Below the pieces are notes generated by a model. The model did no database searches. It had not been told where the DNA came from and saw only the letters and a list, made by a program, of their open reading frames with translations. DNA of 5,471 bases from an uncultured Clostridia bacterium (GTDB taxonomy: Bacteria; Bacillota_A; Clostridia; Christensenellales; Aristaeellaceae): contig CAMJTZ010000134.1 in NCBI GenBank assembly GCA_946408865.1, positions 1-5,471 of the forward strand, given 5' to 3'. The position numbers and the translations under genes were made by a program. Positions 1 to 5,471 of this stretch are shown in pieces. Numbering within the stretch: position 1 is the stretch's first letter; each line of letters begins with the position of its first letter.

Positions 1-1638
1 AGCGACCTGAGCCTCTATGTCGCCGGCACCGAGGAAGCCATCATGATGGTGGAAGCCGGCGCGAAGGAGCTGTCCGAGGACACCATGCTGGACGCGATCC
101 TCTTCGGCCACGAGGAGATCAAGAAGCTGGTTGCCTTCCAGAAGGCGATCGTTGCCGAAATCGGCAAGGAAAAGAAAGTCGTTCCGCTGATCACCACCGG
201 CGACGACGTCAAGGCCGCTGTGCGCGAGTTCGCGTACGACAAGTGCGTCTGGACCTTCGAAACCTTCGACCGCAAGGAGCGGCAGGACCGTGAAGCCCGG
301 ACGAAGGAAGAAACCCTCGCCGCCCTGGCCGAGCGTTTCCCCGAACGTGAAAGCGAGATCGAGGACGCCCTGTACTACCTGAACAAGGAAGTCATGCGCG
401 CGAAGATCCTGAACGAGGGCATCCGTCCCGACGGCCGCAAGGTCACCGAGATCCGCCCCATCTGGTGCGACGTCGGCGTGCTTCCGCGCACCCACGGCAG
501 CGCCATCTTCACCCGCGGCCAGACCCAGGCCCTGACGGTCACCACCCTCGGCACCATCAGCGAAGGCCAGACGCTGGACGGCCTGAGCAACGAGGATTAC
601 AAGCGTTACATCCATCATTACAACATGCCCCCGTACGCCACTGGCGAAGCGGGCCGCATGAAGAGCCCCGGCCGCCGCGAAATCGGCCACGGCGCCCTGG
701 CGGAGCGCGCGCTCCTGCCCGTGATCCCGGATGAGGAAGCTTTCCCCTACGCCCTGCGGCTGGTCAGTGAAATCCTGTCCTCCAACGGTTCCTCCTCCAT
801 GGCTTCCGTCTGCGGCTCCACGCTGAGCCTGATGGACGCCGGCGTCCCGATCACCGCCCCCGTTGCCGGCGTGGCGATGGGCCTGATCACGGACAAGGAA
901 TCCGGCAAGCTGGCGGTCCTGACGGACATCCAGGGCCTGGAAGACTTCCTCGGCGACATGGACTTCAAGGTTGCCGGTTCCATGAACGGTATCACCGCCC
1001 TGCAGATGGACATCAAGATTGCCGGTATCAACCGTGCCATCCTGACCCAGGCGCTGCACCAGGCGCTGGAAGGCCGCCTGCACATCCTGAAGATCATGCT
1101 CGACACGCTGGGCCAGCCCCGCGCGGAAATGAGCCCCTACGCGCCGAAGATCATCCGCTTCACGATTAATCCGGAGAAGATCCGCGAAGTCATCGGACCC
1201 GGCGGAAAGATGATCAATAAGATCATTGCCGAGACCGGTGTCAAAATCGATATCGAGGATGACGGCCGCGTATTCATCTCCACGCCCGACCAGGAAGCGG
1301 CGGACAAGGCCCGCAGGATCATCGAAGGCATTGCCAAGGACATCGAAGTCGGCGACGTGTTCACCGGCAAGGTGGTCCGCATCATGAACTTCGGCGCCTT
1401 CGTCGAACTGGCTCCCGGCAAGGACGGCATGATCCACATCTCCAAGCTCGACACCAAGCGCGTCGAGAAGGTGGAAGATGTTGTGAACATCGGCGACGAA
1501 CTGGAAGTCAAGGTCAGCGAGATCGACGCCCAGGGCCGGATCAACCTGATCCGGAACGATATCACCTACAGCAGCGAAGCTCCGCGTCACAGCGAAGGCG
1601 GTTTCCGCCGTCCCCCGCGGCGCAATAGCCAGGATTAA
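1..1638 (+). CDS. pnp: Polynucleotide phosphorylase (PNPase), 5'-truncated by window start
   Basis: PNPase is a trimeric 3'-5' exoribonuclease that degrades RNA by phosphorolysis in the cytoplasm. Frame 1 is open from base 1 to TAA at 1636-1638, giving 545 residues of a protein usually about 700 long, so most of the first RNase PH domain and the true start lie outside. Window residues 1-60 ([20 protein letters not shown]) are the end of the first RNase PH domain, followed by the all-alpha linker. The second, catalytic RNase PH domain starts near GIRPDGRK (140) and carries [13 protein letters not shown] (261-273). Residues D315, D321 and K323 in [14 protein letters not shown] match E. coli catalytic D486, D492 and K494. 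A KH domain with GPGG (399-402) and an S1 domain (about 448-520, [20 protein letters not shown]) follow, then a short basic tail. Nothing looks broken. Codons strongly favour C- or G-ending forms, as expected for a highly expressed gene. Confidence 0.98.
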   Translation, partial: SDLSLYVAGTEEAIMMVEAGAKELSEDTMLDAILFGHEEIKKLVAFQKAIVAEIGKEKKVVPLITTGDDVKAAVREFAYDKCVWTFETFDRKERQDREARTKEETLAALAERFPERESEIEDALYYLNKEVMRAKILNEGIRPDGRKVTEIRPIWCDVGVLPRTHGSAIFTRGQTQALTVTTLGTISEGQTLDGLSNEDYKRYIHHYNMPPYATGEAGRMKSPGRREIGHGALAERALLPVIPDEEAFPYALRLVSEILSSNGSSSMASVCGSTLSLMDAGVPITAPVAGVAMGLITDKESGKLAVLTDIQGLEDFLGDMDFKVAGSMNGITALQMDIKIAGINRAILTQALHQALEGRLHILKIMLDTLGQPRAEMSPYAPKIIRFTINPEKIREVIGPGGKMINKIIAETGVKIDIEDDGRVFISTPDQEAADKARRIIEGIAKDIEVGDVFTGKVVRIMNFGAFVELAPGKDGMIHISKLDTKRVEKVEDVVNIGDELEVKVSEIDAQGRINLIRNDITYSSEAPRHSEGGFRRPPRRNSQD

Positions 1639-1647
1639 TGCAAGCAC

Positions 1648-1681
1648 GCAGCCTCCGGTCCCTTCCGGAGGCTGCCCTTTT
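1648..1681 (+). terminator. Hairpin terminator/attenuator after pnp
   Basis: GCAGCCTCCGG (1648-1658) pairs perfectly with CCGGAGGCTGC (1665-1675) around a 6-nt loop and is followed by CCTTTT. The 11-bp GC-rich stem just after the pnp stop fits a Rho-independent terminator. The T-run is short (4 T), and the ruvX ribosome binding site starts immediately downstream, so partial readthrough or an mRNA-processing/stabilising role is equally possible. Confidence 0.75.
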
Positions 1682-1682
1682 C

Positions 1683-1687
1683 AGAGG
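1683..1687 (+). promoter_or_regulatory. Ribosome binding site that sets the ruvX start
   Basis: AGAGG lies 7 nt upstream of GTG at 1695. The in-frame ATG at 1638 has no such site, overlaps the pnp stop codon, and would force translation through the terminator hairpin. This site therefore decides for the GTG start. Confidence 0.65.
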
Positions 1688-1694
1688 AAACTGC

Positions 1695-2117
1695 GTGAAC
1701 GAAAGAATTGTTGCTCTGGATATCGGCGATGTCCGCATCGGCGTCGCTGTAACCGATCCCACCCGGACGATCGCCTCCCCCGTGGAAGTGATCACCCGCG
1801 TCGGCTGGGGGCCGGATACCCGGAAGATCCGGGAAATCTGTGACCGGTTTGAAACAGAAACCGTTGTTTCCGGCCTGCCGCTGAACATGGACGGGACGGA
1901 AGGCTTCCAGGCGAAAAAAGTCCGCGACCTGTGCGCCCAGCTGGAAAAAGCCGGGCTGACCGTGTTTTTCCAGGATGAGCGGCTGACCACGGTCACCGCT
2001 GAAGACGCGCTGCTGGAGGACGGGATGTCCCGGCAGGCGCGCAAAGGCAAAGTTGACAAAGTAGCCGCGGCGATTATCCTCGAACAGTGGCTGCAGGAAC
2101 ACCCGAATCAACAGTAA
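1695..2117 (+). CDS. ruvX: RuvX/YqgF family Holliday junction resolvase-like protein
   Basis: This is an RNase H-fold nuclease of the YqgF/RuvX family, a putative Holliday-junction resolvase also linked to processing of the 5' end of pre-16S rRNA. From the GTG start the protein is 140 residues, close to the family's usual 135-150. It begins with the family strand RIVALDIGDVRIGVAVTD (catalytic Asp at D9). It continues with VVSGLPLNMDGTEG (57-70), the acidic catalytic motif DERLTTV (94-100, including E95) and a third acidic residue D121 in KVDKVAAAIILEQWL. All expected catalytic positions are present. The upstream in-frame ATG at 1638 would add 19 residues encoded by the pnp terminator and was rejected. 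It lies between pnp and a DUF1292 gene, 14 bp before the latter, and is probably co-transcribed with it. Confidence 0.95.
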   Translation: MNERIVALDIGDVRIGVAVTDPTRTIASPVEVITRVGWGPDTRKIREICDRFETETVVSGLPLNMDGTEGFQAKKVRDLCAQLEKAGLTVFFQDERLTTVTAEDALLEDGMSRQARKGKVDKVAAAIILEQWLQEHPNQQ

Positions 2118-2131
2118 AGGAGAAATGAAAC

Positions 2132-2431
2132 ATGTCTGACGAACTGAACAACACCTTTGACCCTGAAGAGGAAGACGATCTGGTTGAACTGGTTGACGAA
2201 AACGGGGAAACCACCGTCTTTGAACACCTGGCCACGCTGGAGTATGAAGGCGAAAGCTACCTCGCTCTCTGCGATCCGGAGAGCGAGGAGGAAGATCTTG
2301 AAGTTTTTATCCTGAAGATTGAACAGGACGAGGATGGAAACGATGTATACAACGTGCCGGACGATGATGTGGCGGACGCTGTGTTTGCCAAACTCGTGGA
2401 AATGACCGAAGATCTGGGCGAAGAGGAGTAA
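2132..2431 (+). CDS. DUF1292 family small acidic protein
   Basis: This is a 99-residue protein of the DUF1292 (YrzB-like) family, whose function is unknown. Recognition rests on the family pattern: an acidic N-terminus, then a DENGETTVFEHLATLEYEGESYLAL core, then EEEDLEVFILKIEQDEDGND and a C-terminal VADAVFAKLVEM helix. By hand count it has 38 Asp/Glu, only 2 Lys and no Arg, so it is extremely acidic. No signal peptide or membrane segment is visible, so it should be cytosolic. AAAGGAG at 2116-2122 gives a strong ribosome binding site 9 nt before ATG. The site overlaps the ruvX stop codon, which suggests coupled translation. DUF1292 genes classically follow ruvX in Bacilli and Clostridia (yrrK–yrzB in B. 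subtilis), which supports both calls. Confidence 0.88.
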   Translation: MSDELNNTFDPEEEDDLVELVDENGETTVFEHLATLEYEGESYLALCDPESEEEDLEVFILKIEQDEDGNDVYNVPDDDVADAVFAKLVEMTEDLGEEE

Positions 2432-2440
2432 GCGCTCCTC
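2423..2440. other. Small hairpin across two convergent stop codons
   Basis: GAGGAG (2423-2428) and CTCCTC (2435-2440) form a 6-bp stem with a 6-nt loop. It spans the stop codons of the DUF1292 gene (plus) and the GGDEF gene (minus), which are 7 bp apart. Neither strand has a T-run after it, so a terminator role is only possible. No better terminator is visible for either gene. Confidence 0.3.
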
Positions 2441-4328
2441 AGAGCCGGCCCTGCTTCCGCCGGGCCTTGTCCGCGTACATTTCGCGGTCTGCCTTGGTAA
2501 TATATTCATCCAGTCCGTTTTCCGCACCGGGAACGGCTGAATACACGCCGATACTTGCGCTGATTTCGCAGATCCACGGATCCTCCCGGTTCATCCGGTT
2601 CATGGATTCACGGATCAACGGGATCAGCTCTTTTGCTTCCTCCGCGGAATTCTGGATACCGAAAGCCTGGAACTCGTCGCCGCTGATATGCACCGGCGTG
2701 ATCCCGTGCGCCTCCAGTACCTCCAGGCATTTCCCCATCCGGCAGATGGCTTCGTCGCCCTTCAGATGGCCGTAGGTATCGTTGATCCGTTTCATATGGT
2801 CCATATCCATACTGATGATCGTAAAATTCTTCCCGGCCTTTCGCGCCTCGTCAAGCACGGCCGGCGCCTGTTCCATATAGCCGCGGCGGTTCAGCATGCC
2901 GGTCATGATATCATGCACAGCCATGTTTTCGATGGTGGCCGCGTAGTTCTTGATATTCGTCTGGAGGAACAGGGAGATCAGGGCGCCGTTGAGCAGCATC
3001 AGCACGGAGTAGAGCGCCGCAGCGGTCCCGTTTCCCAGTTCCAGCACGACATAGCCGAAGTTCCGGTTCCGGTAATACAGCGGGCAGAACACCAGACAGG
3101 AGGTATTCTTCCGCATCTCCTGCAGTGCCGGAACCAGGTCCCGCCGGTCAAAAAGCGCGGGCTTGTATTCCCTGCCGTTCCGGATACCGTAGAGCAGCAG
3201 CATCTCAGCCGGATAAAGTTCCCCTTCCCGGGTCTCCTGCGCTGTCTCCCGGCAGATCGACGGATCCACGCAAAGGTACATTTCCCTGATTCCCCAGCTC
3301 TGCACAAAATCGTGGATCTTCTCCCCGGCTTCCTGCTCGTCGCCGACGCCTGCCAGGGTACTGGAGAACATGCTGACACGCGTCAGAATGGTTTCCATAT
3401 TCCAGCGCTCCGTACCCAGGGCACGCAGCTTGTCGTTCATATGTTCGAGATTCTGGGCGCAGCCGCAGCTCTCGCCATAGATCGGGATGGTGGAAAGCCG
3501 GATTTCCTTCTGCGCCGGCGGGTTTCCGTTGATCCAGTTACAAAGGATATCGATCGCTTTGCGCGCGGAGCGGTCAATCGGCCGGCAGACGGTGGTCAGG
3601 CCGCGCATGACGGCCTCGCGCAGCGCGTCAAACCCGGTGACGGCCACATCCCGCGGCACGCGGATACCGTGCTCGTTGAAACACTCGATCACGCTCAGCG
3701 CCATATCATCGTTGGCGCAGAGCACCGCGTCCGGAATTTCGCCGCCGCTCTCCAGGATGGCCTCGGCCGCCTTCCGGCCGCCGACGCGTGTCCACTCACC
3801 GTCAAAAACCATCCGGTCGTCCAGCTGCAGGTTATGCTTCCGCAGCACTTCCCGGCAGGCTTCCAGGCGCGCCCGGGAAACCGGAGAGTTCGCCGGTCCG
3901 CTGATGAAGGCGACGCGGCGGACGCCGTGCTCCGAAATCAGATGCTCTGTCAGTTCGCTGACGCTGATTTCATCGTCGAACATGATGCAGGCAGCACCTT
4001 CCTGCGGAACGTCAATGGATACGTGCGGCTTGCCGCTTTCGCGCAGCGGAGCGAGCACTTCCAGCACTTTATGATAGGCCACGTCGTTGCCCATCGTCGC
4101 GAGCATGGAGATGACGCCGTCGAACTCATCCAGGTCCGGCAGATCATAAATCATGCTTTCGCCGACTTCGCTGTTGGTGGAAATCGCGACGTTCATATGG
4201 CCTTGACTGTTGAAGATACAGATATCCACGTCGTTCTGTACGCCGGCGGAAACAAGGCCGGACGCAAAATCCTGCTGGTATTCACGGTCTATACTTGCGA
4301 CAAGAACGGCGATGCGTTTACGCGCCAT
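2439..4328 (-). CDS. LacI-type sensor–GGDEF diguanylate cyclase
   Basis: This is a 629-residue predicted cytosolic signalling protein that would make c-di-GMP from two GTP in response to a ligand. Residues about 4-290 resemble the periplasmic-binding-protein fold of LacI/GalR regulators: GVRRVAFISGPANSPVSRARL (135-155), PDAVLCANDDMALSVI (199-214), VAVTGFDALREAV plus LTTVCRP (228-250), and SCGC (287-290). The protein starts directly at the first strand (KRIAVLVA), so the usual N-terminal DNA-binding helix-turn-helix is absent, as is a signal peptide. Residues about 305-460 look like a degenerate GAF-type domain leading into a signalling helix. The GGDEF domain (470-627) has HDIMTGMLNRRGY, metal-site D508 in DMDHMKRINDTYGH, GD at 524-525, signature SGDEF (549-553), SASIGVY and ADREMYADKARR. 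The start is supported by GGGAGGAA (4344-4337) 8 nt before ATG. It converges with the DUF1292 gene and diverges from tRNA-Leu, so it is probably monocistronic. Confidence 0.92.
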   Translation of the reverse strand: MARKRIAVLVASIDREYQQDFASGLVSAGVQNDVDICIFNSQGHMNVAISTNSEVGESMIYDLPDLDEFDGVISMLATMGNDVAYHKVLEVLAPLRESGKPHVSIDVPQEGAACIMFDDEISVSELTEHLISEHGVRRVAFISGPANSPVSRARLEACREVLRKHNLQLDDRMVFDGEWTRVGGRKAAEAILESGGEIPDAVLCANDDMALSVIECFNEHGIRVPRDVAVTGFDALREAVMRGLTTVCRPIDRSARKAIDILCNWINGNPPAQKEIRLSTIPIYGESCGCAQNLEHMNDKLRALGTERWNMETILTRVSMFSSTLAGVGDEQEAGEKIHDFVQSWGIREMYLCVDPSICRETAQETREGELYPAEMLLLYGIRNGREYKPALFDRRDLVPALQEMRKNTSCLVFCPLYYRNRNFGYVVLELGNGTAAALYSVLMLLNGALISLFLQTNIKNYAATIENMAVHDIMTGMLNRRGYMEQAPAVLDEARKAGKNFTIISMDMDHMKRINDTYGHLKGDEAICRMGKCLEVLEAHGITPVHISGDEFQAFGIQNSAEEAKELIPLIRESMNRMNREDPWICEISASIGVYSAVPGAENGLDEYITKADREMYADKARRKQGRL

Positions 4329-4395
4329 GGGACAAATTCCTCCCGGTGTGCCTGAACGGAGTCAGCTTTCTATAGGATTTGTTTTATACATAAAC

Positions 4396-4424
4396 ATCAT
4401 ATCATTTATCGACGGAGGATACAA
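4396..4424 (-). promoter_or_regulatory. Promoter of the LacI–GGDEF gene
   Basis: On the minus strand, TTGTAT (4424-4419) and TATGAT (4401-4396) are separated by 17 nt. The -10 is preceded by TGA, giving an extended -10 (TGATATGAT), which can compensate for the weak -35 (3 of 6 consensus bases). The predicted transcript starts near 4389, leaving a leader of about 60 nt. An inverted repeat TTTAT-AC-ATAAA (4383-4394) sits at the predicted start site and could be an operator. Confidence 0.55.
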
Positions 4425-4473
4425 GGATTATTTCCCGGATTTTTTTCCTGATATTTCCATCTTTTGCTGAATC

Positions 4474-4503
4474 TTGACGCGCCTTTCCGTCGGGTGATAT
4501 ACT
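4474..4503 (+). promoter_or_regulatory. Promoter of tRNA-Leu
   Basis: TTGACG (4474-4479) matches 5 of 6 bases of the -35 consensus. TATACT (4498-4503) lies 18 nt downstream and is preceded by TGA (extended -10). Transcription would start near 4510, only a few bases before the mature tRNA 5' end at 4515. Confidence 0.7.
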
Positions 4504-4514
4504 TGCAGCATCGT

Positions 4515-4597
4515 GCGGATGTGGTGGAATGGCAGACACCGGGGACTTAAAATCCCCTGGCTTCAAAACCGTGCGGGTTCGAGTCCCGCCATCCGCA
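4515..4597 (+). tRNA. tRNA-Leu (anticodon UAA)
   Basis: The acceptor stem GCGGATG (4515-4521) pairs fully with CATCCGC (4590-4596), with discriminator A at 4597. The D stem is GTG/CAC. The anticodon stem GGGGA/TCCCC encloses loop CTTAAAA (4546-4552) with anticodon TAA at 4548-4550. A 15-nt variable arm (4558-4572) marks a class II tRNA; its stem is short, about 3 bp. The T stem GCGGG/CCCGC closes loop TTCGAGT. The anticodon and the A discriminator identify leucine, reading UUA and, by wobble, UUG. CCA is not encoded (CTT follows), so it must be added by the CCA-adding enzyme. Confidence 0.97.
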
Positions 4598-4606
4598 CTT
4601 TTTTTT
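4598..4606 (+). terminator. T-run downstream of tRNA-Leu
   Basis: Eight consecutive T residues (4599-4606) begin two bases after the tRNA. The T-arm and acceptor stem directly upstream provide RNA structure. This is the simplest termination signal for the tRNA transcript. A separate CCGGGAG/CTCCCGG hairpin lies just after the T-run, in the wrong order for a canonical plus-strand terminator. Confidence 0.45.
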
Positions 4607-4609
4607 ATT

Positions 4610-4634
4610 CCGGGAGCATCCTGTCATCTCCCGG
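4610..4634. repeat. Inverted repeat between tRNA-Leu and the convergent small ORF
   Basis: CCGGGAG (4610-4616) and CTCCCGG (4628-4634) form a 7-bp perfect stem with an 11-nt loop. The loop contains the stop codon of the minus-strand small ORF (4624-4626). Neither strand has a T-run after the stem; the minus strand continues into AATAAAAAAAA. It may act as a transcript-end structure, but the role is unproven. Confidence 0.4.
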
Positions 4635-4782
4635 ATCCTTTGTTCGCCGGATCCCGGTTTTCTGCTTCCGTTCTTTTCCGCTCCGCTTCCTCCCGCTTCT
4701 GCCGCGCCTTGTTCAGGGCATGCAGCGCCTCAAACGGCCCGAAAACAGCGGACAGAATGATCAGGATCCAGTACCAGGGCAT
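4624..4782 (-). CDS. Small single-pass membrane protein, 52 aa, unknown function
   Basis: This short ORF runs from ATG at 4782 to TGA at 4624-4626. GGGAGGG (4795-4789) sits 6 nt before the ATG, an almost ideal ribosome binding site. The product begins [20 protein letters not shown], a hydrophobic stretch (about 3-20) rich in aromatic residues that could span the membrane. A highly charged helix follows (about 24-42, [17 protein letters not shown]) that could form a short coiled coil, then a polar tail ending KGSGR. The basic C-terminal part predicts an N-out, C-in orientation. I do not recognise a family. The gene converges on tRNA-Leu and diverges from the PPK2 gene, and a promoter-like sequence lies upstream. 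It could be a chance ORF, but the ribosome binding site and membrane-helix-plus-charged-tail composition argue for a real gene. Confidence 0.6.
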   Translation of the reverse strand: MPWYWILIILSAVFGPFEALHALNKARQKREEAERKRTEAENRDPANKGSGR

Positions 4783-4811
4783 CGCGTTCCCTCCCGTCGG
4801 TCATCCGATGA

Positions 4812-4824
4812 ATCTGTATCAGAT
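4812..4824. promoter_or_regulatory. Palindrome, possible operator
   Basis: ATCTG-TAT-CAGAT is a perfect 5-bp inverted repeat with a 3-nt centre. It lies at the predicted transcription start of the small membrane ORF and upstream of the PPK2 promoter. Its size fits a small dimeric repressor site or a 5' mRNA stem. No matching regulator is visible in the window. Confidence 0.3.
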
Positions 4825-4830
4825 AAGAAT

Positions 4831-4859
4831 ATCATATCATATTTTCCGTACTTTTTCAC
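4831..4859 (-). promoter_or_regulatory. Promoter of the small membrane ORF
   Basis: On the minus strand, GTGAAA (4859-4854) and TATGAT (4836-4831) are separated by 17 nt, with TGA before the -10 (TGATATGAT). The ten bases ATGATATGAT are identical to those at the -10 of the GGDEF gene promoter. The predicted start is near 4824, giving a leader of about 40 nt. Confidence 0.5.
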
Positions 4860-4869
4860 CGCATTTCCC

Positions 4870-4898
4870 TTGACATTTTTCCTCTTTTTGGGCATCAT
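4870..4898 (+). promoter_or_regulatory. Promoter of the PPK2 gene
   Basis: TTGACA (4870-4875) is a perfect -35 box, and 17 nt later CATCAT (4893-4898) is a weaker -10 (4 of 6). The predicted start near 4905 lies just upstream of the ribosome binding site GAGGAGG (4912-4918). The weak -10 makes activation or low basal expression possible. Confidence 0.45.
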
Positions 4899-4926
4899 GA
4901 AGAAAAGGCGCGAGGAGGATATCGCG

Positions 4927-5471
4927 ATGCTGAAAAATTTTGAATATGCCAAAACAGAAGACAAAGCAAAACTGAACCGTGAAATCAAGGAACTGCGTGC
5001 GCGTCTTGTCGCCCAGCAGCAGCAGGTACGGGCCGGCAAGCTTCCGGTATTCGTCCTGATTGAGGGGTGGTCCGCCGCCGGAAAAGGCAGCCTGATCAAG
5101 GAGCTCATCAGCGAGATGGATCCCCGCTTCTACCGTGTGATTTCCCCGGCTATTATTCCGGAGAATGAAGCCCGCTATCCCTTCCTCTACCCGTTTGCAA
5201 GCGCGATTCCGGAAAACGGTCAGGTGGTTTTCCTGGATTCCGGATGGATGGAAAGCGCCGTGCGGAAAAATCTCCGCCTCGAGATCACGCGGGACGAATA
5301 CAAGTGCCGCATTCGTATGGTCAACGAGTTTGAGCGCCAGCTGCGGGACGGCGGATATCTCGTACTGAAAATCTTTCTGCACATCGACAGGAAGGAACAG
5401 GCGGCCCGCCTGAAGGACCTGCTGGATTCCGCGGACACGGAATGGCGCGTCACAAAGGACGATATGTGGCA
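4927..5471 (+). CDS. PPK2-family polyphosphate-dependent nucleotide kinase, 3'-truncated
   Basis: The first 181 codons are present and the gene runs off the window. PPK2 enzymes transfer phosphate between polyphosphate and nucleotides (AMP, ADP, GDP) in the cytosol. A charged N-terminal helix (1-38) precedes a P-loop, [16 protein letters not shown] (45-60). The second strand is VVFLDSGWM (100-108). [19 protein letters not shown] (135-153), then EQAARL and [10 protein letters not shown], match the family's C-terminal part. The usual Walker A Asp (GxDAAGKG) is Ser here, and the Walker B motif DRSWY reads DSGWM, so its Arg is missing. This suggests a degenerate first domain of a tandem-PPK2 polyphosphate:AMP phosphotransferase, with the second domain outside the window; that is inference. 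The start is set by GAGGAGG 8 nt before ATG. An in-frame ATG at 4897 would add 10 residues but has no ribosome binding site. Confidence 0.82.
   Translation, partial: MLKNFEYAKTEDKAKLNREIKELRARLVAQQQQVRAGKLPVFVLIEGWSAAGKGSLIKELISEMDPRFYRVISPAIIPENEARYPFLYPFASAIPENGQVVFLDSGWMESAVRKNLRLEITRDEYKCRIRMVNEFERQLRDGGYLVLKIFLHIDRKEQAARLKDLLDSADTEWRVTKDDMW

Noticed and set aside
1638..1694. ATG at 1638 as the ruvX start (159 aa)
   Set aside because: It overlaps the pnp stop, has no ribosome binding site, and would translate the terminator hairpin into a 19-residue extension that is not part of the RuvX family.
2990..3040. Possible transmembrane helix in the GGDEF protein (about residues 432-456)
   Set aside because: The stretch is moderately hydrophobic but fits the last strand and helix of a GAF-like domain leading into the signalling helix. 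With no signal peptide and no second segment, a membrane anchor is not supported.
2688..4355. 555-codon plus-strand ORF
   Set aside because: It lies antisense to the LacI–GGDEF gene, which has clear domains. The plus frame shows no domain and a composition (many His, Gln, Arg) typical of an antisense shadow in GC-rich DNA.
4529..4873. 114-codon ORF starting inside tRNA-Leu
   Set aside because: Its N-terminus is a translation of the tRNA itself ([18 protein letters not shown]), a well-known false annotation. The rest opposes the small membrane ORF and has no ribosome binding site.
4897..4926. Upstream in-frame ATG for the PPK2 gene
   Set aside because: No ribosome binding site precedes it and it overlaps the proposed -10. 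ATG at 4927 has GAGGAGG at 8 nt.
4837..5382. 181-codon minus-strand ORF
   Set aside because: It is antisense to the PPK2 coding region and has no recognisable motif.

Overview
The window looks like a chromosomal segment from a fairly GC-rich member of the Bacillota, most likely class Clostridia. The reasons are a ruvX–DUF1292 gene pair, a tRNA-Leu without an encoded CCA, strong AGGAGG-type ribosome binding sites, and a cytosolic LacI-like sensor fused to a GGDEF domain. A gut or rumen lineage is plausible, but this is inference only.

Left arm (1-2431, plus strand). The window opens inside pnp, with about 545 C-terminal residues of polynucleotide phosphorylase present. A strong 11-bp hairpin with a short T-run follows the pnp stop. 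Thirteen bases after it comes ruvX/yqgF (start GTG at 1695), a Holliday-junction-resolvase-fold protein also linked to rRNA maturation. A very acidic 99-residue DUF1292 protein follows 14 bp later. There is no room for a separate promoter between pnp and ruvX, so ruvX–DUF1292 are probably reached by readthrough or from a promoter inside pnp.

Centre (2439-4328, minus strand). A 629-residue signalling protein converges on the DUF1292 gene with a 7-bp gap. It has a LacI/RbsB-type sugar-binding-like domain with no DNA-binding helix-turn-helix, a GAF-like middle region and a C-terminal GGDEF diguanylate cyclase domain (signature SGDEF). It is predicted to be a soluble, ligand-sensing c-di-GMP synthase with its own promoter.

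Right arm (4329-5471). Divergent from the cyclase gene is a tRNA-Leu(UAA) with its own promoter and a T8 tail. Facing it on the minus strand is a 52-codon gene for a small, probably single-pass membrane protein. Divergent from that gene, and cut by the window end, is a PPK2-family (polyphosphate-dependent nucleotide kinase) gene. The visible domain of its product has lost hallmark residues of both Walker motifs. Three promoters proposed here share an extended -10 of the form TGATATnnT.

No transposon, CRISPR array, phage gene or obvious horizontally acquired island is visible. The most distinctive items are the HTH-less LacI–GGDEF protein, the divergent PPK2 domain and the small membrane ORF. 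I do not see a complete new multi-gene system.
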